The notes under the pieces are model-generated. The model was given only the letters and a program-made list of their open reading frames with translations. It was not told the DNA's origin and did no database searches. A stretch of DNA of 64,000 bases, taken from positions 1,178,001 through 1,242,000 of the forward strand of contig NEEC01000021.1 in the NCBI GenBank assembly GCA_002189035.1, written 5' to 3'. Source of the stretch: Utricularia gibba. Lineage: Eukaryota > Streptophyta > Magnoliopsida > Lamiales > Lentibulariaceae. Below, one piece after another: positions 15,191 through 28,000 of the stretch. The position numbers were made by a program, and so were the translations under genes. Every line of letters begins with the position of its first letter. Within the stretch, counting starts at the first letter, position 1.

Positions 15191-15967
15191 ATCCCAATAG
15201 CAATCCAATACAGTAACACCAAAATACCATCACAACGAATCGGCGCCCTAATCAAGAACAAACCTTGAAACCTAATGAAAAGAAATAACCAAAACAATCA
15301 AATCTTCTTTCTTCCAAACAGAAAGAAACGCCGCCGGGAATGTTCTGAACTCGAGGAACTTCCCTACGCCGGGAATGGTCGCCGTGATTTGGGCCGGACT
15401 TCAAATCACGAATCAGCCCAATGAAAGCATTTTAAAATATAATATCCATTATTATAAAATATATTTCATTTATCAATCTCTAATTTTAAATAATCTATAA
15501 TTCATATTTTATTACTTCTGCTTCTATGTTTTGTCACCTCAAAAAACATACATATTGAATCGTATTTAAAATTCATTCTATTCGATCAATTAACTAAAAA
15601 TTGATCCGATATAATCCGTTTTGAATTCGGATTTTAAATCACATTATAAAATTCGAATTAATTGATATTTAAAATTAATTCTATTCAATCAATTTACGAA
15701 AAATTGATTCGATATAATCGATTTCGAATTCGAATTTTAAAACACGTGATGAATCACGCAAATGAAATGAAAATCCACTAATCTAATAATCAATACATGC
15801 AATCCATTTTTAAATAGACACTTCTTCAACATAACAAGCCGAAAAAGGAAACTTCATGGCGGAGTAGATATTTATACACACAGACTGCAGAACTGGAGGA
15901 GGAGACAGAGGGCACAAGTTGGTGAGTTGTAAGAATGAATCGCTACCTTGATTCCCATCTGGTGGCA
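15191..15967. other. intergenic with a two-copy tandem repeat
   Basis: Contains a probable 5' leader for the small gene (15200-15420, moderately GC-rich), then AT-rich DNA with the tandem repeat listed separately. The last 100 bases are likely the remorin 3' untranslated region. Confidence 0.45.
15551..15747. repeat. two-copy tandem repeat, about 100-bp period
   Basis: Two related segments, 15551-15645 and 15656-15747, share the order ATTTAAAATT...TTCTATTC...ATCAATT...AAAAATTGAT...CGATATAATC...GAATTCG...TTTTAAA. They differ by scattered substitutions. The DNA is AT-rich and non-coding. Confidence 0.65.
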
Positions 15968-16930
15968 TCAGAAGAAAATCAATGATTTCTTAGGAGCTGT
16001 TCCAGTGGCGCGATACTTGGCGGCTGTCTCTTCAGCTTTCAGGAGATCTTCGCCGCGCTTTGCTTCAACGCCTGCTCTCTTCTCTTCTGCAGCTTTGTGC
16101 ACTAGAGCAATTTTGTTCCTCATTCTCTCTACCCACTCTGCCTTCTTCCTCTCCATCATCTCCTGCAGGCACCCAAAACGAGTTTCAGTCGATCGGAAAG
16201 GAAGGTTAATCCTGATTCGGTATGAATGGATTCCCCAGAAATTGAGGATCAGTGAAGGGTGTGGAAAGAAGCTTGAGGTTATTACCTCGATCTTCTTCAG
16301 CTCTGCCTCCAGCTGCGCCTTCTTGCTGTTTTCCCATGCCCCAATGGAAGATAGTTTCTTCTGAGCTCTGGTGACACCAAACTCGTACGTGTATCAAGAG
16401 GTATGTTAAACAGGATCAGGGGAAGAGGATCTAGAGGAAAAAAACTAACTTGTTTTCAGCTTTCGATTTCTCGCTTTCTTCCCATGCTTTGATCAAAGAG
16501 AGTCTCTTTTCGGTTGCTACTCGAGCAAGAAGAGCATCTGCAAGAAGGAGATGAGCATGATCCGGAATCAAGTTAGGTTTTATAGTCAAATCTGGTACCT
16601 CTGTCTAAGCTCCCATCTGGTTTAGTTCCCTCTGCAGGCTCTTCATGAACAAAGAATCACATAGAGACACATGAGCATAAAAGTAGAAAATATTTCTGCA
16701 TCAGATTCAACAACAGGAAGATTACTTTCCACTATGGTAAGAGCTTTGAGGTCATCCGCAGGCTTCTCCTCCGCCGGGCCTGGAACTATCGTTTCCACCT
16801 CCACATCCTTGGGAGCCTCCAGCTTCGGCTTCGTCTCCGACTCGAGCTCTTTCTCTGGCTCCGGTTCAGGGTCTACTTGCTTTGGCTCCGGCAGGGGCTC
16901 TTGTTTCTTTGAGTGCTCCTCCTCCGCCAT
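15968..16930 (-). CDS. REM: remorin (group 1-like)
   Basis: Plant-specific peripheral plasma-membrane protein that organises nanodomains, involved in cell-cell movement and immunity. Exons on the minus strand: 16930-16726, 16640-16599, 16537-16450, 16367-16286 and 16162-15968, giving 203 residues, the usual length. Exon 1 encodes the N-terminal Pro/Glu/Lys-rich region (PEPEPEKELE). The C-terminal remorin domain starts around ARVATEKRLSLIKAWEESEK, continues with WENSKKAQLEAELKKIEE, and forms the predicted coiled coil through ERMRNKIALVHKAAEEKR to AKYRATGTAPKK. The final residues are SLIFF; the Cys usually found at the remorin C-terminal anchor is absent. A TATA-like element lies upstream at about 17024-17033. 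Confidence 0.94.
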
Positions 16931-19184
16931 GACCTCTGCGAGATTAGCTATCTTGAGCGGTAAATCTACACAGAAAAGGCGAACACCCAGTTGCAGAGAC
17001 GGTAAAACAATAACTTTTTTGAGGAGTATATAGACAGACTACAGAGAGAGGAAGCAGCAGAAGCAGAGGCAAGACAATTGACAGAGAAGCGCAAGTTGGT
17101 GAGTGAGGTGTTTACTCGAAAAGGCTACTGTAGCGCTCTCGTCATTTACAAGGAATCCTTGGATTCCCCTTTCTGACAAATCGGGTGAACCAGAAACAGA
17201 CACACTCTTAATCCTAAGGCTTCTGCTTTCAAAAGGGCCGGTCTGAAGCAGATGCACCCTGTCCAAATCTTCCGGTTTTGCAACCCGGTCCACCTCACGG
17301 TTCAAACCGGTGGATTTACGGAAGAGAGCCGTTGGGGTTGTCAAAAACACAAGTAGGCATGGGAGGCGTGGTCCATAATTCCCTCGCTGGCAACTTAAAC
17401 CTTTATGCAATGTGGTCCCACCCAGCAAGTACACCAGAGTGCTTTTCGGTAATTTCACAGCTCACAATTTTATTTTTTATTATAAACTATTTTACTCTTC
17501 ACCATTTTTTATTATTTAAATTCATAAAATAGTTTTTTCTTTTATTTCAAGTAAAATCTTTTTTAAAAAATAAGATCCATTTAAAATTTATACCTAAATT
17601 TCCAATGTTATTAATTTGAGAATTAAATATATATCTATTTCCAACTCTGCATTATTTTGGCATCTCATCAACTAGCAAATTATGGGATTTATTTTACTTC
17701 AAAAAAAATAATAGATGCAAATAAAAAAGAGAAAGTAACTATTATTTTCCTTTTTTTATTCCATAATCCAAGATGCATAATTAATAATTATTTAATATTA
17801 ATATATGAGCATGCCACTTTGACCTAGAACATGTACAATTGATTTGGTGGATTAATGGTGAGTTATCTTGTCAAGACTCACTCCCATCCAATTACCTAAT
17901 CGCATTGAATAGTGTGCATAGAATTCAAACACAATCAATAATTGTGCATCCCTCGCATGCCCATCCCCATTTTTTCTAATGTGAAATGCACCCAGTCAAA
18001 CTTGACGGTACGGAAATAGCTTTGAAATGGTATATTGTGATCCTTATATGTTCAAATGAATTGAAAGATGTCACGTTTGGATCGAAATACGACGTCGTAT
18101 GTCATATTTGTTAACATGGAATGCATGCTTGAGGATATGTCTACTTTATGTTTATTTAATCGTATGGACAAATTTTGAAATTAAATTTAAAAAGAACAAA
18201 AATATATATGAAATTTTGCAATTCAATGAAAAAAATCAGAGATATCAATTTTTACTAGTTTCATGAATCACAATTTTATTAATTTGTTTTTAAAGTTTTC
18301 ATTTACATGAAAATACAATTATATGATTATTATTTTTCAATGTCAATAAAAAAAAAGAATAAATTATTAAAATATCAAATAAGTAATAAAATATATAAGC
18401 TCCACATTTTATGGATAGAATTTATATATCCTAATATTTGATGATATCAAATAACATTATTTAATATTCATAAATCCTATTCATGATTTTAATATATTTA
18501 TATAGTGTTTGATAATATAGTATATAAGATTTATACTCAAATTTACATATTAATTATTATTTGATTAATTAGTATATGTATGTCAATCTTATATTATTAT
18601 ATCACTTATGTACTCATTTTTTGAGTATACGAATGTTATAAATAAATAAAAAGAAGTACTAATTATATCTATAACAAGTCATCTTTTTTGAGATGTTTAA
18701 TAATATAATATAGAAGATCTTAATTACATTATATTTAAGCATATTAATAACTTACGAGCTATGGATTTAATAATATCATAAAACACATTTTTGACATTTT
18801 CAATGTTAAATCACTAATTCAAATTTTATAGTTATTTTTATATAGGAGGGAATCTTATGTAGGTGACATTTTTTTTTCAAAATAATTAAGTTAATACTTT
18901 TTAATGATATATATATATATATATTTTTTTTTTCGTGTTTCGTGAATGTGAAGGCAAACAGTGGGTACCACAGAAGTCTTGAAAATTGGACACGATATTT
19001 CCGGAATTGCTGAAACGACCGTTTGTTTGAATTGCGAGAGTTTCTTCTTCGGCTTCCTGCTCCATTCTGCTTCTTTGCATTTTGTCTCCATGGAAGCGTA
19101 CCTTGATTCTGCAGGATGAAGGAGATTGTGAGGATGCAGTGAAAGGTTGTTCGGCTGTTCTGGGGTACGATTTGATTGTTGAGG
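16931..19184. other. AT-rich intergenic region
   Basis: Remorin promoter at its left end and leader of the GT90 gene at its right end. 17440-18900 is very AT-rich with no coding signal. Two segments beginning near 18503 and 18690 share GTTT(G/A)ATAATATA-like words in direct orientation and may be relics of a small element. Confidence 0.45.
17022..17036 (-). promoter_or_regulatory. putative TATA box of the remorin gene
   Basis: On the minus strand the sequence reads TCTATATACTCC about 95-100 bases upstream of the remorin ATG, a normal TATA-box distance for a plant gene with a short leader. No transcript start is known. Confidence 0.35.
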
Positions 19185-21121
19185 ATGGATGGGATTCGCC
19201 GCCCGCCGCAGATATATCTGCCGGTGGCGATTTTGTTCTTTTTCTCCTCCGCTATTGGAGTGTTTATCTCTTTGCGGTGGTATATCGAGTTCTCCCCCGG
19301 CGTATGTAACTAAACTCTCACTGGCACCGCTCTTTTTTTGTTGGCGTTGTAATTGCATTTCAAATTGCAGATACTGGACAGAATCCCTAGAAAATCGTCG
19401 ATTGCTGCGTCTGTCGTCGGGAAGATACATCGGAACCCCAGAGAGGTCGTTAACATTCCATTGAACTGTAGTTTCAATACACACTCCCGGAGCTGCCCTG
19501 CTTCGTATTACCCGTCGGAAAACATGTTCTTTGGCAAAGACTCGTCGGGGGAGGCGGCGGCGACGTGCCCGGATTATTTCCGGTGGATTCATGAAGATCT
19601 CTGGCCGTGGCGGGAGACCGGGATAACTCGCGAAATGGTGAACAACGCTAGCCGGACGGCGAATTTCCGGCTGGTGATTTTGGGAGGGAAAGCTTACGTG
19701 GTCACTTACAAAAAATCATTCCAAAGTCGAGATACATTCACCTTGTGGGGAATATTGCAGCTGCTGAGGAGATACCCTGGAAGAATCCCGGATTTGGATT
19801 TGATGTTCGATTGTGTGGATTGGCCTGTCATCAAGAAAGAAACCTTCAAGAGGCCGGAGTACAGTGCCCCGCCGGCGTTGTTCAGATACTGCAGCGATAG
19901 CGCCTCCTTTGACATTGTCTTCCCCGACTGGTCATTCTGGGGCTGGTACGTTTTGTACAATAACATTAGTTATATTGATCTCTGTACTGCAATGGAAGCC
20001 ACCTGACGGAGTGGATAAACAGGCCTGAGATCAATATCAAGCCATGGGAGATACTCTCCAAGGAGCTAGAAGAAGGGAATAAACGGAGACAGTGGCTGGA
20101 GAGGGAGCCGTATGCTTACTGGAAGGGCAATCCTGCTGTTGCTGCCACAAGGATGGACTTGCTCAAATGCAATGTCTCTGATAATGTGGACTGGAATGCC
20201 CGCCTCTACAGTCAGGTTAATCCCGATCACCTCGCCTCCTCCGAGCTGAATTCGAGTAGGATTACGACTGCTGATATATGTATGACTTGAGCATTTGCAG
20301 GATTGGCTGAAAGAACAGAGAGATGGCTTCAAGGAATCAGATTTAGCAAGCCAATGCATTCACAGGTTTTGAACAAACCTCCTCTGCTCCATTTACATGG
20401 ATAGCTTTCCTTGAAAAGGACGATTTCTATGTGTCATAGATACAAAATATACATTGAAGGATCAGCTTGGTCTGTGAGTGAGAAGTACATTCTAGCCTGC
20501 AACTCCATGACATTGCTTGTGGAGCCTCGTTACCATGACTTCTTTACCAGAAGCTTGATCCCAATGCAGCACTATTGGCCCATCAAAGATGCCGATAAAT
20601 GCCGATCGATAAGCTACGCCGTCGACTGGGGCAACCAGCATCAACAAGAGGTTGATTCAGGATGCAGGATACAATATACAGTCCCCTTTAGTTTCTCTTC
20701 CAGCTGCATACACACTACACTCCTGCCTAACAAACCTCCTTTTACTCAGGCGCAAGCCATCGGGAAAGCTGGGAGCCGTCTGATTCTGGAGGAGTTGAAG
20801 ATGGGGTACGTCTACGACTACATGTTCCATCTGCTGAGTGAGTACTCGAAGCTGCTGAAATACCGGCCGGAGGTGCCGGAGGGGGCCGTCGAGGTATGCT
20901 CGGAATCAATGGCGTGCGGTGCTGGAGGATTGGAGAAGAAGATGATGGTTGATTCACTGGTAACAGGGCCGAGCATCTCGAATCCTTGCACAATGCCTCC
21001 CCCTCCTTCCCCGGCATCTTTCCATTCTCTTGTTGAAACCAAAAACAGGGGAATGAAGCAAGTTGAAGCCTGGCAGGATGAGTACTGGAATTCACATCCC
21101 AAAGAAGAAACTGGAAGCTAG
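19185..21121 (+). CDS. Rumi/CAP10-like protein O-glycosyltransferase (GT90)
   Basis: Type II membrane protein of the plant 'O-glucosyltransferase rumi homolog' family (CAP10/DUF821, GT90); the secretory pathway is expected and the plant acceptor is not certain. Six exons: 19185-19301, 19371-19945, 20023-20215, 20301-20365, 20440-20650 and 20750-21121, giving 510 residues in one frame. Exon 1 supplies the membrane anchor (PVAILFFFSSAIGVFISLRW). The catalytic domain runs from CPDYFRWIHEDL through DLDLMFDCVDWPVI, DIVFPDWSFWGWPEINIKPW, YAYWKGNPAVAATRMDLL, YKIYIEGSAWSVSEKYILAC, PIQHYWPI-type sequence (here PMQHYWPIKDADKCRS) and AVDWGNQH. The C-terminal part ends with NPCTMPPPPSP. The acceptor at 20021-20022 is preferred because it restores WGWPEI. 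The gene is convergent with the PMT gene, 460 bases away. Confidence 0.92.
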
Positions 21122-21581
21122 TCTGTTTGTCTTGTCGTCAGGATTTAATTGATTGTAAAAAGTATTTTATCGGAAATTATGAGTAAATAAAAAATGTGTT
21201 GAATTTGATTTGAAACATTAATATATATTGATATTTTTCATATTAAAATATATAATTTAACAAAATAAATGTATATATAACACACATATTAAAATAAATG
21301 TATTTTTCCATTAGATTTACAGTGTGTATAGTTTCCCGTTCGATCGATAAGTATGTATTTAGAAATATTAAATTCAATATATTTTCAATTCAAACGAAGA
21401 ATTAAAATTGAATAACACACAAATCGATTCTAAAATAAAAAAAATGAAAAGGATTTAATGGGACATAAATTTAATATTTCCGTACGAAATGAGGCATCCC
21501 CAGGAATAAAATAATAAAAATTATATGAATTTCCCCCGTCGCTTTTATTACCTGAATTTGAGACCACCGACCAATCTCCGG
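21122..21581. other. short intergenic region between convergent genes
   Basis: AT-rich 460-base spacer holding the 3' untranslated regions of the GT90 gene and the PMT gene. No additional gene is visible. Confidence 0.5.
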
Positions 21582-24005
21582 TTACTGCTGATCGGCGGTG
21601 GCTGGCGCCGTCCAGTACGTTTTCACGGCGAACAGGAGCTTCTGTCTATTGAATGGTCCATCTTCGTGATCGATTATCTGGCTGTCCCAATGTAGCCCGT
21701 CGGCGATTTTCTTCGCCTTCACAAGCACATCCACATCGTCTCTGATGATCAAACTTCCCTCCGGCCGAAGAATTCGATCCATTTCCAGCATCAGATCATC
21801 CATTTCGCACCTGTAACGTACGCCGTGAAATGCTGCTTCCTCAGTTTATTTACCGATTGATCAGTTCAGCTCTTCAGGTTTTGCGGATTTACCTGTCTTT
21901 GTACAGGGTGAAAACTAAATCCGCGTGGATTAGATCGTAGGATCTCGGGTACGTTGACATCGCTTCGCACCTGCAGCGTAGTGCGCCAAGTGTTTGATCA
22001 GTTGACTGAAAGAAGATGTAATATGAACTGCTTGCTGCTCTACTGACTGTTACTTACCAGCTGTGGTAAGTTCCGATCAATCCTCTTTCGTAAATGACGC
22101 CTAATGTGTTGATCTTGGCTTCCATTGGAACTACGTTCATAACCCAGAGTGGATCCTCAGCTAAATTTGCAGCAAATCCACCCAAGAACGCGTTCATGTC
22201 AAGGATGTTTCGGTATCTCCCTGCTTGTCCTAGCTGATTGTTAACTGTCTTATAATATGATACTCTCCTTCCCCATAGCTTCATGTCTTGCGCAAATGCA
22301 TCTGATGTTAATCCCTTTACAGTTCCCTGGGTGATCCGCGGCGGAACTGCCGTCAATCGTTTCGGCCATCTTTCTAGCTCACCACCAGCCACCTCCCGCT
22401 CAGCGGCCACTCTAGGTAAGGGTGTTATACATGGTTCCAAGTTGGTGTACCTGCAACAGAGCATCTAGATATGAACGAATCTCTTCGACGAAGAAACTTT
22501 TGATTGTTTGTTGCAGTTCGACTTACCATGCTTTATCAGGATCTTGACTGGTGCTACATATCGGAGGAAGGTTCTTCATCACTTTCTTGCGCTTATTGCA
22601 CTGTAAGTGATTAAGTGGTTTCTGCCATATGGCAATGTCATCCTTCTCCGCCAGTTTCTTCCAACACAGGCTTTTGGTGACATTCTCAATCTGCAGCTGC
22701 TCAGCGTTGAGATCCTCCCTAGTTCGCTCCCACCCTTTCCAGTACTTCCTCCACCGGATTGGTGGACCGGAGAGGATCCAGTACCCCCAGGCCGCAGAAT
22801 CCGATCAACCTCGATCAAATAGACTCCCCCTGCAAAGTGAAAACGTAAGAGTCTCATCCATCTATGCATATCAATATAACTAACAGACTGTGGCTAAGGT
22901 AGGTACCATATTCCCCCAAGGAATCAGGCACCGGGAGCAATGTGCCATGTCGAAAGCGCGAGACGGGTAGGGGAGCCTTTTCGATGCGATAACTCCGATC
23001 AATGCAGGTACCCCCCGTTCCAAAGCGAACTGAACTTGCGCCTCGTGTGTATCCCTCGGCGCAAATGACATTGTAAGAACGTTTCTGGTTAGTAGGTACG
23101 CTCCCCAGCTTGCAACCTGCAAGATTCAGCATCATTCAATGGTTTGATCTAGCATTCCTTTCCCGAGGAAAGTCAGAAGTACGGGGGGGCTTTCCTACAT
23201 CTGTGAGTAAAAGCATCTGGATTTACTCATAATGGAAGCATAGAACAGTGAAAAAAGAAGTTGCAAATGAAGGAATGGTGATGAGTTATCCCAACTGCTG
23301 CGAATACTGAGAATAAAAGGATATGAAGGAAGGTTACCCCACAGCCGGTATCGATGGCGGTTCTGATGGACCCATCTTTCAAGTTGATCAACTTTCCGAT
23401 GTCATCAATGTAAGAATCAGCCCCATTAGGAAACATGGTCCCGCCGCCGGGGAACCTGAGCCGGTCGCCTTCGAAACGGACCCAATTCTGTACAGCTTTC
23501 TCGACAGTGAGATCTTTGTGAGGTACATTAGAGAACCACACCAGATCCCGGCTCGCCGGCCACCGAAACGGGGTTCTGTATCCGTACGGGGCCGGGATTC
23601 GGCACTTGAGCTTCTCCGCGTTGGCAGGGCAATGCCGCTCCCTGTATATCAAACGCTTTCTGGGGAATTTCAGCGAACGGATGGGGTCCTCACATGGAGT
23701 GTACTCAGAGTACTTGATATCGCACGGGGGATACGATTTGACGGCGGACGAGCCGTCTTCCGAGGCCGAATGGTGGCTGGAGAAGTCCAGATTTGGGATA
23801 CTCCGATTCAGCATTGAGGAGGAGACGCTTCCGCGAAACTGTAAACAGGAGGCGGCGGCCGAGGAGTTGACTGTGACACCCCGCCGCCTTTGCGCCAAAC
23901 TCCAAGGAAGTAGCAGATAGAGCAGAGAGCGGCGGCAAGCGCCAGAGAGCAGAGTCCTGGCATCTTGATGAAGGATGCTCGCGGCGCCGCAGACGGGCTT
24001 CCCAT
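21582..24005 (-). CDS. PMT: PMT/QUA2-like Golgi methyltransferase (three frame breaks)
   Basis: Putative pectin methyltransferase (DUF248; QUA2/TSD2 family), a Golgi type II membrane protein using S-adenosylmethionine. Exons: 24005-23338, 23116-22907, 22829-22527, 22450-22058, 21970-21893 and 21810-21582. The anchor is [20 protein letters not shown]. Family blocks are [131 protein letters not shown] and [16 protein letters not shown]. The frame breaks are: in exon 1 between about 23898 and 23815, where the anchor frame runs into a stop; in exon 2 at C5 22913-22917, after which exon 3 needs a different phase; and in exon 3 at C5 22784-22788, immediately after RPGG. Adding one base at each gives 628 codons, the family length. 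Either the sequence has homopolymer errors or the gene is dead. Confidence 0.85.
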
Positions 24006-24109
24006 TTTCAGAGCTCCGATCGGGATATCAGAAGCAGAAACGAACTTGTGCTACGGTGGAGCCATGAGCATGAGGTAATCAAATCAAACCATAACGACTG
24101 CAAAAACGC

Positions 24110-24130
24110 TAGTTATATATATAGATATAG
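24110..24130 (-). promoter_or_regulatory. putative TATA box of the PMT gene
   Basis: The minus strand reads TATATATATA within CTATATCTATATATATAACT, about 110 bases before the PMT ATG. The position is plausible, but such runs are common in AT-rich DNA. Confidence 0.3.
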
Positions 24131-25030
24131 CTTCCGTTGCTTAGAACGGGCACAAACGGTGCCGTTTTGGAGGAAGACAGTAAGACTTTTATTTCGACTA
24201 TTTAATTTTCATGAATTTATATTTTTATTATATTAAAAAATTCTTTTACTTAATTATATATTTTTTTCTCGTACGTAATCAAATTTGGAGCTTACCATCC
24301 ATACCTATATTAAGATAAAGATTATTTCAATTTATTATTATATTTTCAAATATTAAAAATGATAATTAATTGAAATTATTTATTCCTAATGGTCTTCTCT
24401 TCACAAGAATATCCTTGAGCCTAGTTGCAAAGTACACACGTAGCCCCGAGTATTGTACTCAGTACAATTATGCGAGACTAAGGATGCGGGGTATTTCAGT
24501 CATTGAGGATGATTAGATTAGGGCTTGGCTAGGAGGTTTAATACATCCTACAGTGGGATAATGACATCCTAAGCAGCGGCACGTACGTAAGAAAACAACT
24601 ACAGTACATTTAAGAGAAGCACATCAAAATCACATATTGGGTTTAATTTTAAATAATAAAAGAAGCACATCAAACATGAATTATAAGTTACAAAGATATA
24701 AAAGAGATCAGGGTAATTAATTTAGGATTAATGTTGTTTAAAATAGAAATATAACATCTCACTTATGATACTACACAGATTATAAGATACAGGGATTCAA
24801 GAAGGGAAACTACTTTACACGGTCATGGAATAAATAACTTTGTGATACACATTTAAGATCAGCAGTGTACTCATTCAGTAGATGGATGCTCAATTTAATG
24901 CAAATCGAAGTGTTGCATATTGCAACTAAATGAGAAGAAAAAACAGGAAAATTAGTCTTTAGCTATTGATCTCTGAAGAGCAATCACCAGTATACAGGGT
25001 TAGAGCAGCAACCTCTTTGTTGGCCTGAGG
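24131..25030. other. intergenic, PMT promoter and SLK 3' flank
   Basis: AT-rich DNA. The right part (about 24840-25030) is probably the 3' untranslated region of the SEUSS-like gene. No gene is seen. Confidence 0.45.
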
Positions 25031-28000
25031 TCAATCCTTCCAGCTGAAGCTCATGTTGTCGTCAAGATCACTGTTAAAGAACATGTTCTCATTGAAGTCA
25101 TCAGAGATGTCAGGAATGAACTCACCCAGTGAATGAAGACTCTGTGACAATTCTGTTGCTTTTTGTCCCATGCCCGCATGATCGACAGGGGGTGCAGGGG
25201 ACTGGCTGCTGGAAGAATTGGGTTTACAGGTGTAGCTTTCATTGGATGGCTGGTCTCCACCAGCAGCAGTTGTGGTCACCGAGGAACCCATGAAGCCACG
25301 GCCACTGGAAGATGCATCCCCACCGGGATTCTGCATGGACATGTTCTCCCGGGGAATGGTTCCCATTCCCATGTTACTCTTTTTCGTCATGTTCTGCAGC
25401 ATTTGTTCAATCATGTGCTGGTGTAGTGCTTGGCTGCTGTGAGAGGCCATAGGTACATTTTGCTGTTGCAAGTTGCTGGAGCTAGGAGAATGCATTTGCT
25501 GAAACTGTGGCTGATTCTGGGGTTGGCAAGCAGGAAACCCACCGAGTTGTGACTTTTGTAAGAGAACACTCGAAGGCCCTGTGCTTGTCCCGAAAGGGGA
25601 AAAGACTTCCCGTGGAGTTGAGCTGTTAGCCAGGTTCAAAGAGTTCTGCCTCACCAGGATATTTTGGTAGTTGTTCAGGGCCAATGCAGCTTGTGCTGTG
25701 CCACTCAAAGCTCCACGGACACCCGCAGGTTGAGTAATATTCATGCGGCTACAGAGATCGGGATGCATAGCGAGGTGTTCCCTGACTTGGTTTGGATCGG
25801 TGGGAAGACCTTGAAGACCAACAATTTGGTCAGTTTCCTGGGACTTTTGTAAAGGAACAGCATGCCCACTAACGCGTCGAGGAAAGTTTTTCAAGCTCTC
25901 TGCAAGAAAAAAAAGTTCAATATTTCACAACTTTCTTCATCTAATGAATTCATACAGTTCTGTTTACACAAACAGAAATCATATTTTGGTGAGCCTAATT
26001 TCAAGGAAAACTATATTATGATCAGGAGACACTTGAAAAATGATGAACCACCTGAAGTGAACATCACTAATTAGCATGATCAAGGTCCTTTAAGTTTTGA
26101 AGATAACTTGAAAAACTATAGCATGGGTATCATCACGAAAATAAGTACCAATTGGGCCTTTTTTCTGTTCTTTGCAGAAATCCATCAAACCTTTCATGCT
26201 GTTCACGACATCAGCAATCTGTCAGAGCAGTGAAATATGAAAAACAACGGCTAAATTGAATAATAAAATTAACGGATAGATTTTGAAATGGGTAAAGCTT
26301 GCCTGCAGGCACCGCACATATCGTTTGGAAAATCCAAGGTCATTTAATGACTGCAATTCCAGACTCCGAGCAAGCTGGCGACCAGCAGAAAGAACCCTGC
26401 AAGAAAAATGCCACGATAACATCACGCTTGAAGCCTCACACATACATGCCAGGTCTGAAGAATTCACATGCAACACATCCACTTTTGAGAATTGGATTGA
26501 AACTTCGGCAACCAAGTCAACCAAGATCTGTCAGGAATATCTTGCTTGTAACAAAATAAGTAAAGATCAGGAGTTCAAAATCGGTGACGTACAAAGCACT
26601 GTTTCCCTGTAAGTTTTTCTGGGGCGCATTGTCAGTTCCACCTTCAGATATTGAACTTTGACATTTCTGTGCGACCTGTAATAGTTGGTTTACCTGCAAA
26701 AGTGGGCCAACCCAGATCTTCAATGCAGTTGATTCAAATAAAGCTACTACGGACCAAGGGAAATTGAAGAGATCAGATCTCATGAGCAAAATGCATGATA
26801 TTTGTACCTGAGGTGCAACCAATCTACGAGGAAGAAGTTCCTCATGAAATCGTGCACAGAACTCCCATGACAGTATCTGTAAAATACAAAAAGTAAGTAC
26901 CAGGGCAGCAATTCAGATAACCATGGGAATGTAGCATTGCGCTGTCGAATTCACCTTCAAATCAGGGGTAAAGATAATGCGAAGATGACCCTCATGAACA
27001 ACCCGAAGTTGCTCATACACACTTTCTTGCCTGGCTTTTGCATATTCAAGCATCATCAACCCAGAAGGAAATCGAGACTCACGAGGCAAGTCCAGAAAAA
27101 GAAACTCATCCAGAACCCCACTAGAAAATTTGATCTCATTAAGTCTAGGAAGCACTTCATATGTTGCCTCTGTTAATATCACGAAACTGAAAAATGTCAG
27201 AAAACCACCAAATAAAACAATTCTTCAATGAGAATTTATTATAAAAGACTAGTAGCTAAAATGTTCCTCAATAGAATGTCATGCCCAAAAATCGCATTGC
27301 ACACAAGGTTCATAAATAGTAAGCAAACATAGCATGACACATGAGCTATAAATATAAAGTGATACAAGAAGCTGTTTGACGGCAATTCTCCCCCAAATGT
27401 TGGGGGAAAGGGGGTGCCGCAGGGTATAATGAAGAATGTAGGGAAACAGACCGAATCCTCTTCCTGATTTGGAGCCGCAGATATCACATTGCCATGTATC
27501 CTGCACAAGAAAAGACAATTCATTAACATTCGAAAATAAAAGGAGGTAAAAGGGCAAGAAGAAAAACGTGAGTCAATTCTGAAGATGCGGAAAATTAAAT
27601 TGATAAAACATTCAGCCATAGAAGTGTAAATCACCATTGATGCTTGCGGGAATGCACCAAGTGAATGATGCCCAACACTATTATACAGAGACAGGCACCA
27701 CCTCTTCTTTGCACGTGGAGAGTAGTACTCGGTCACAAATTTCCTCCAATACTCGATGGAATTTTCCTATAAGGATGCAAGAATTTCGATGATGAGGTAC
27801 TTAAAAACGTAACAAGAAAATCATTTAAAAAAAGTTGAAAGCTTCTCACAGCTGGCCTTTGTCCCTCGTGATACAAATATTGCATTAGTCTACGTGAGCA
27901 TACACCTCCATCATATGGATATGGACGTTTTACAGAAGCTGGAGATGGCTGAGGCATCCCGTGCAACTGAAGCTGCTGCCTTAGCTGCATTTGTTGTTGC

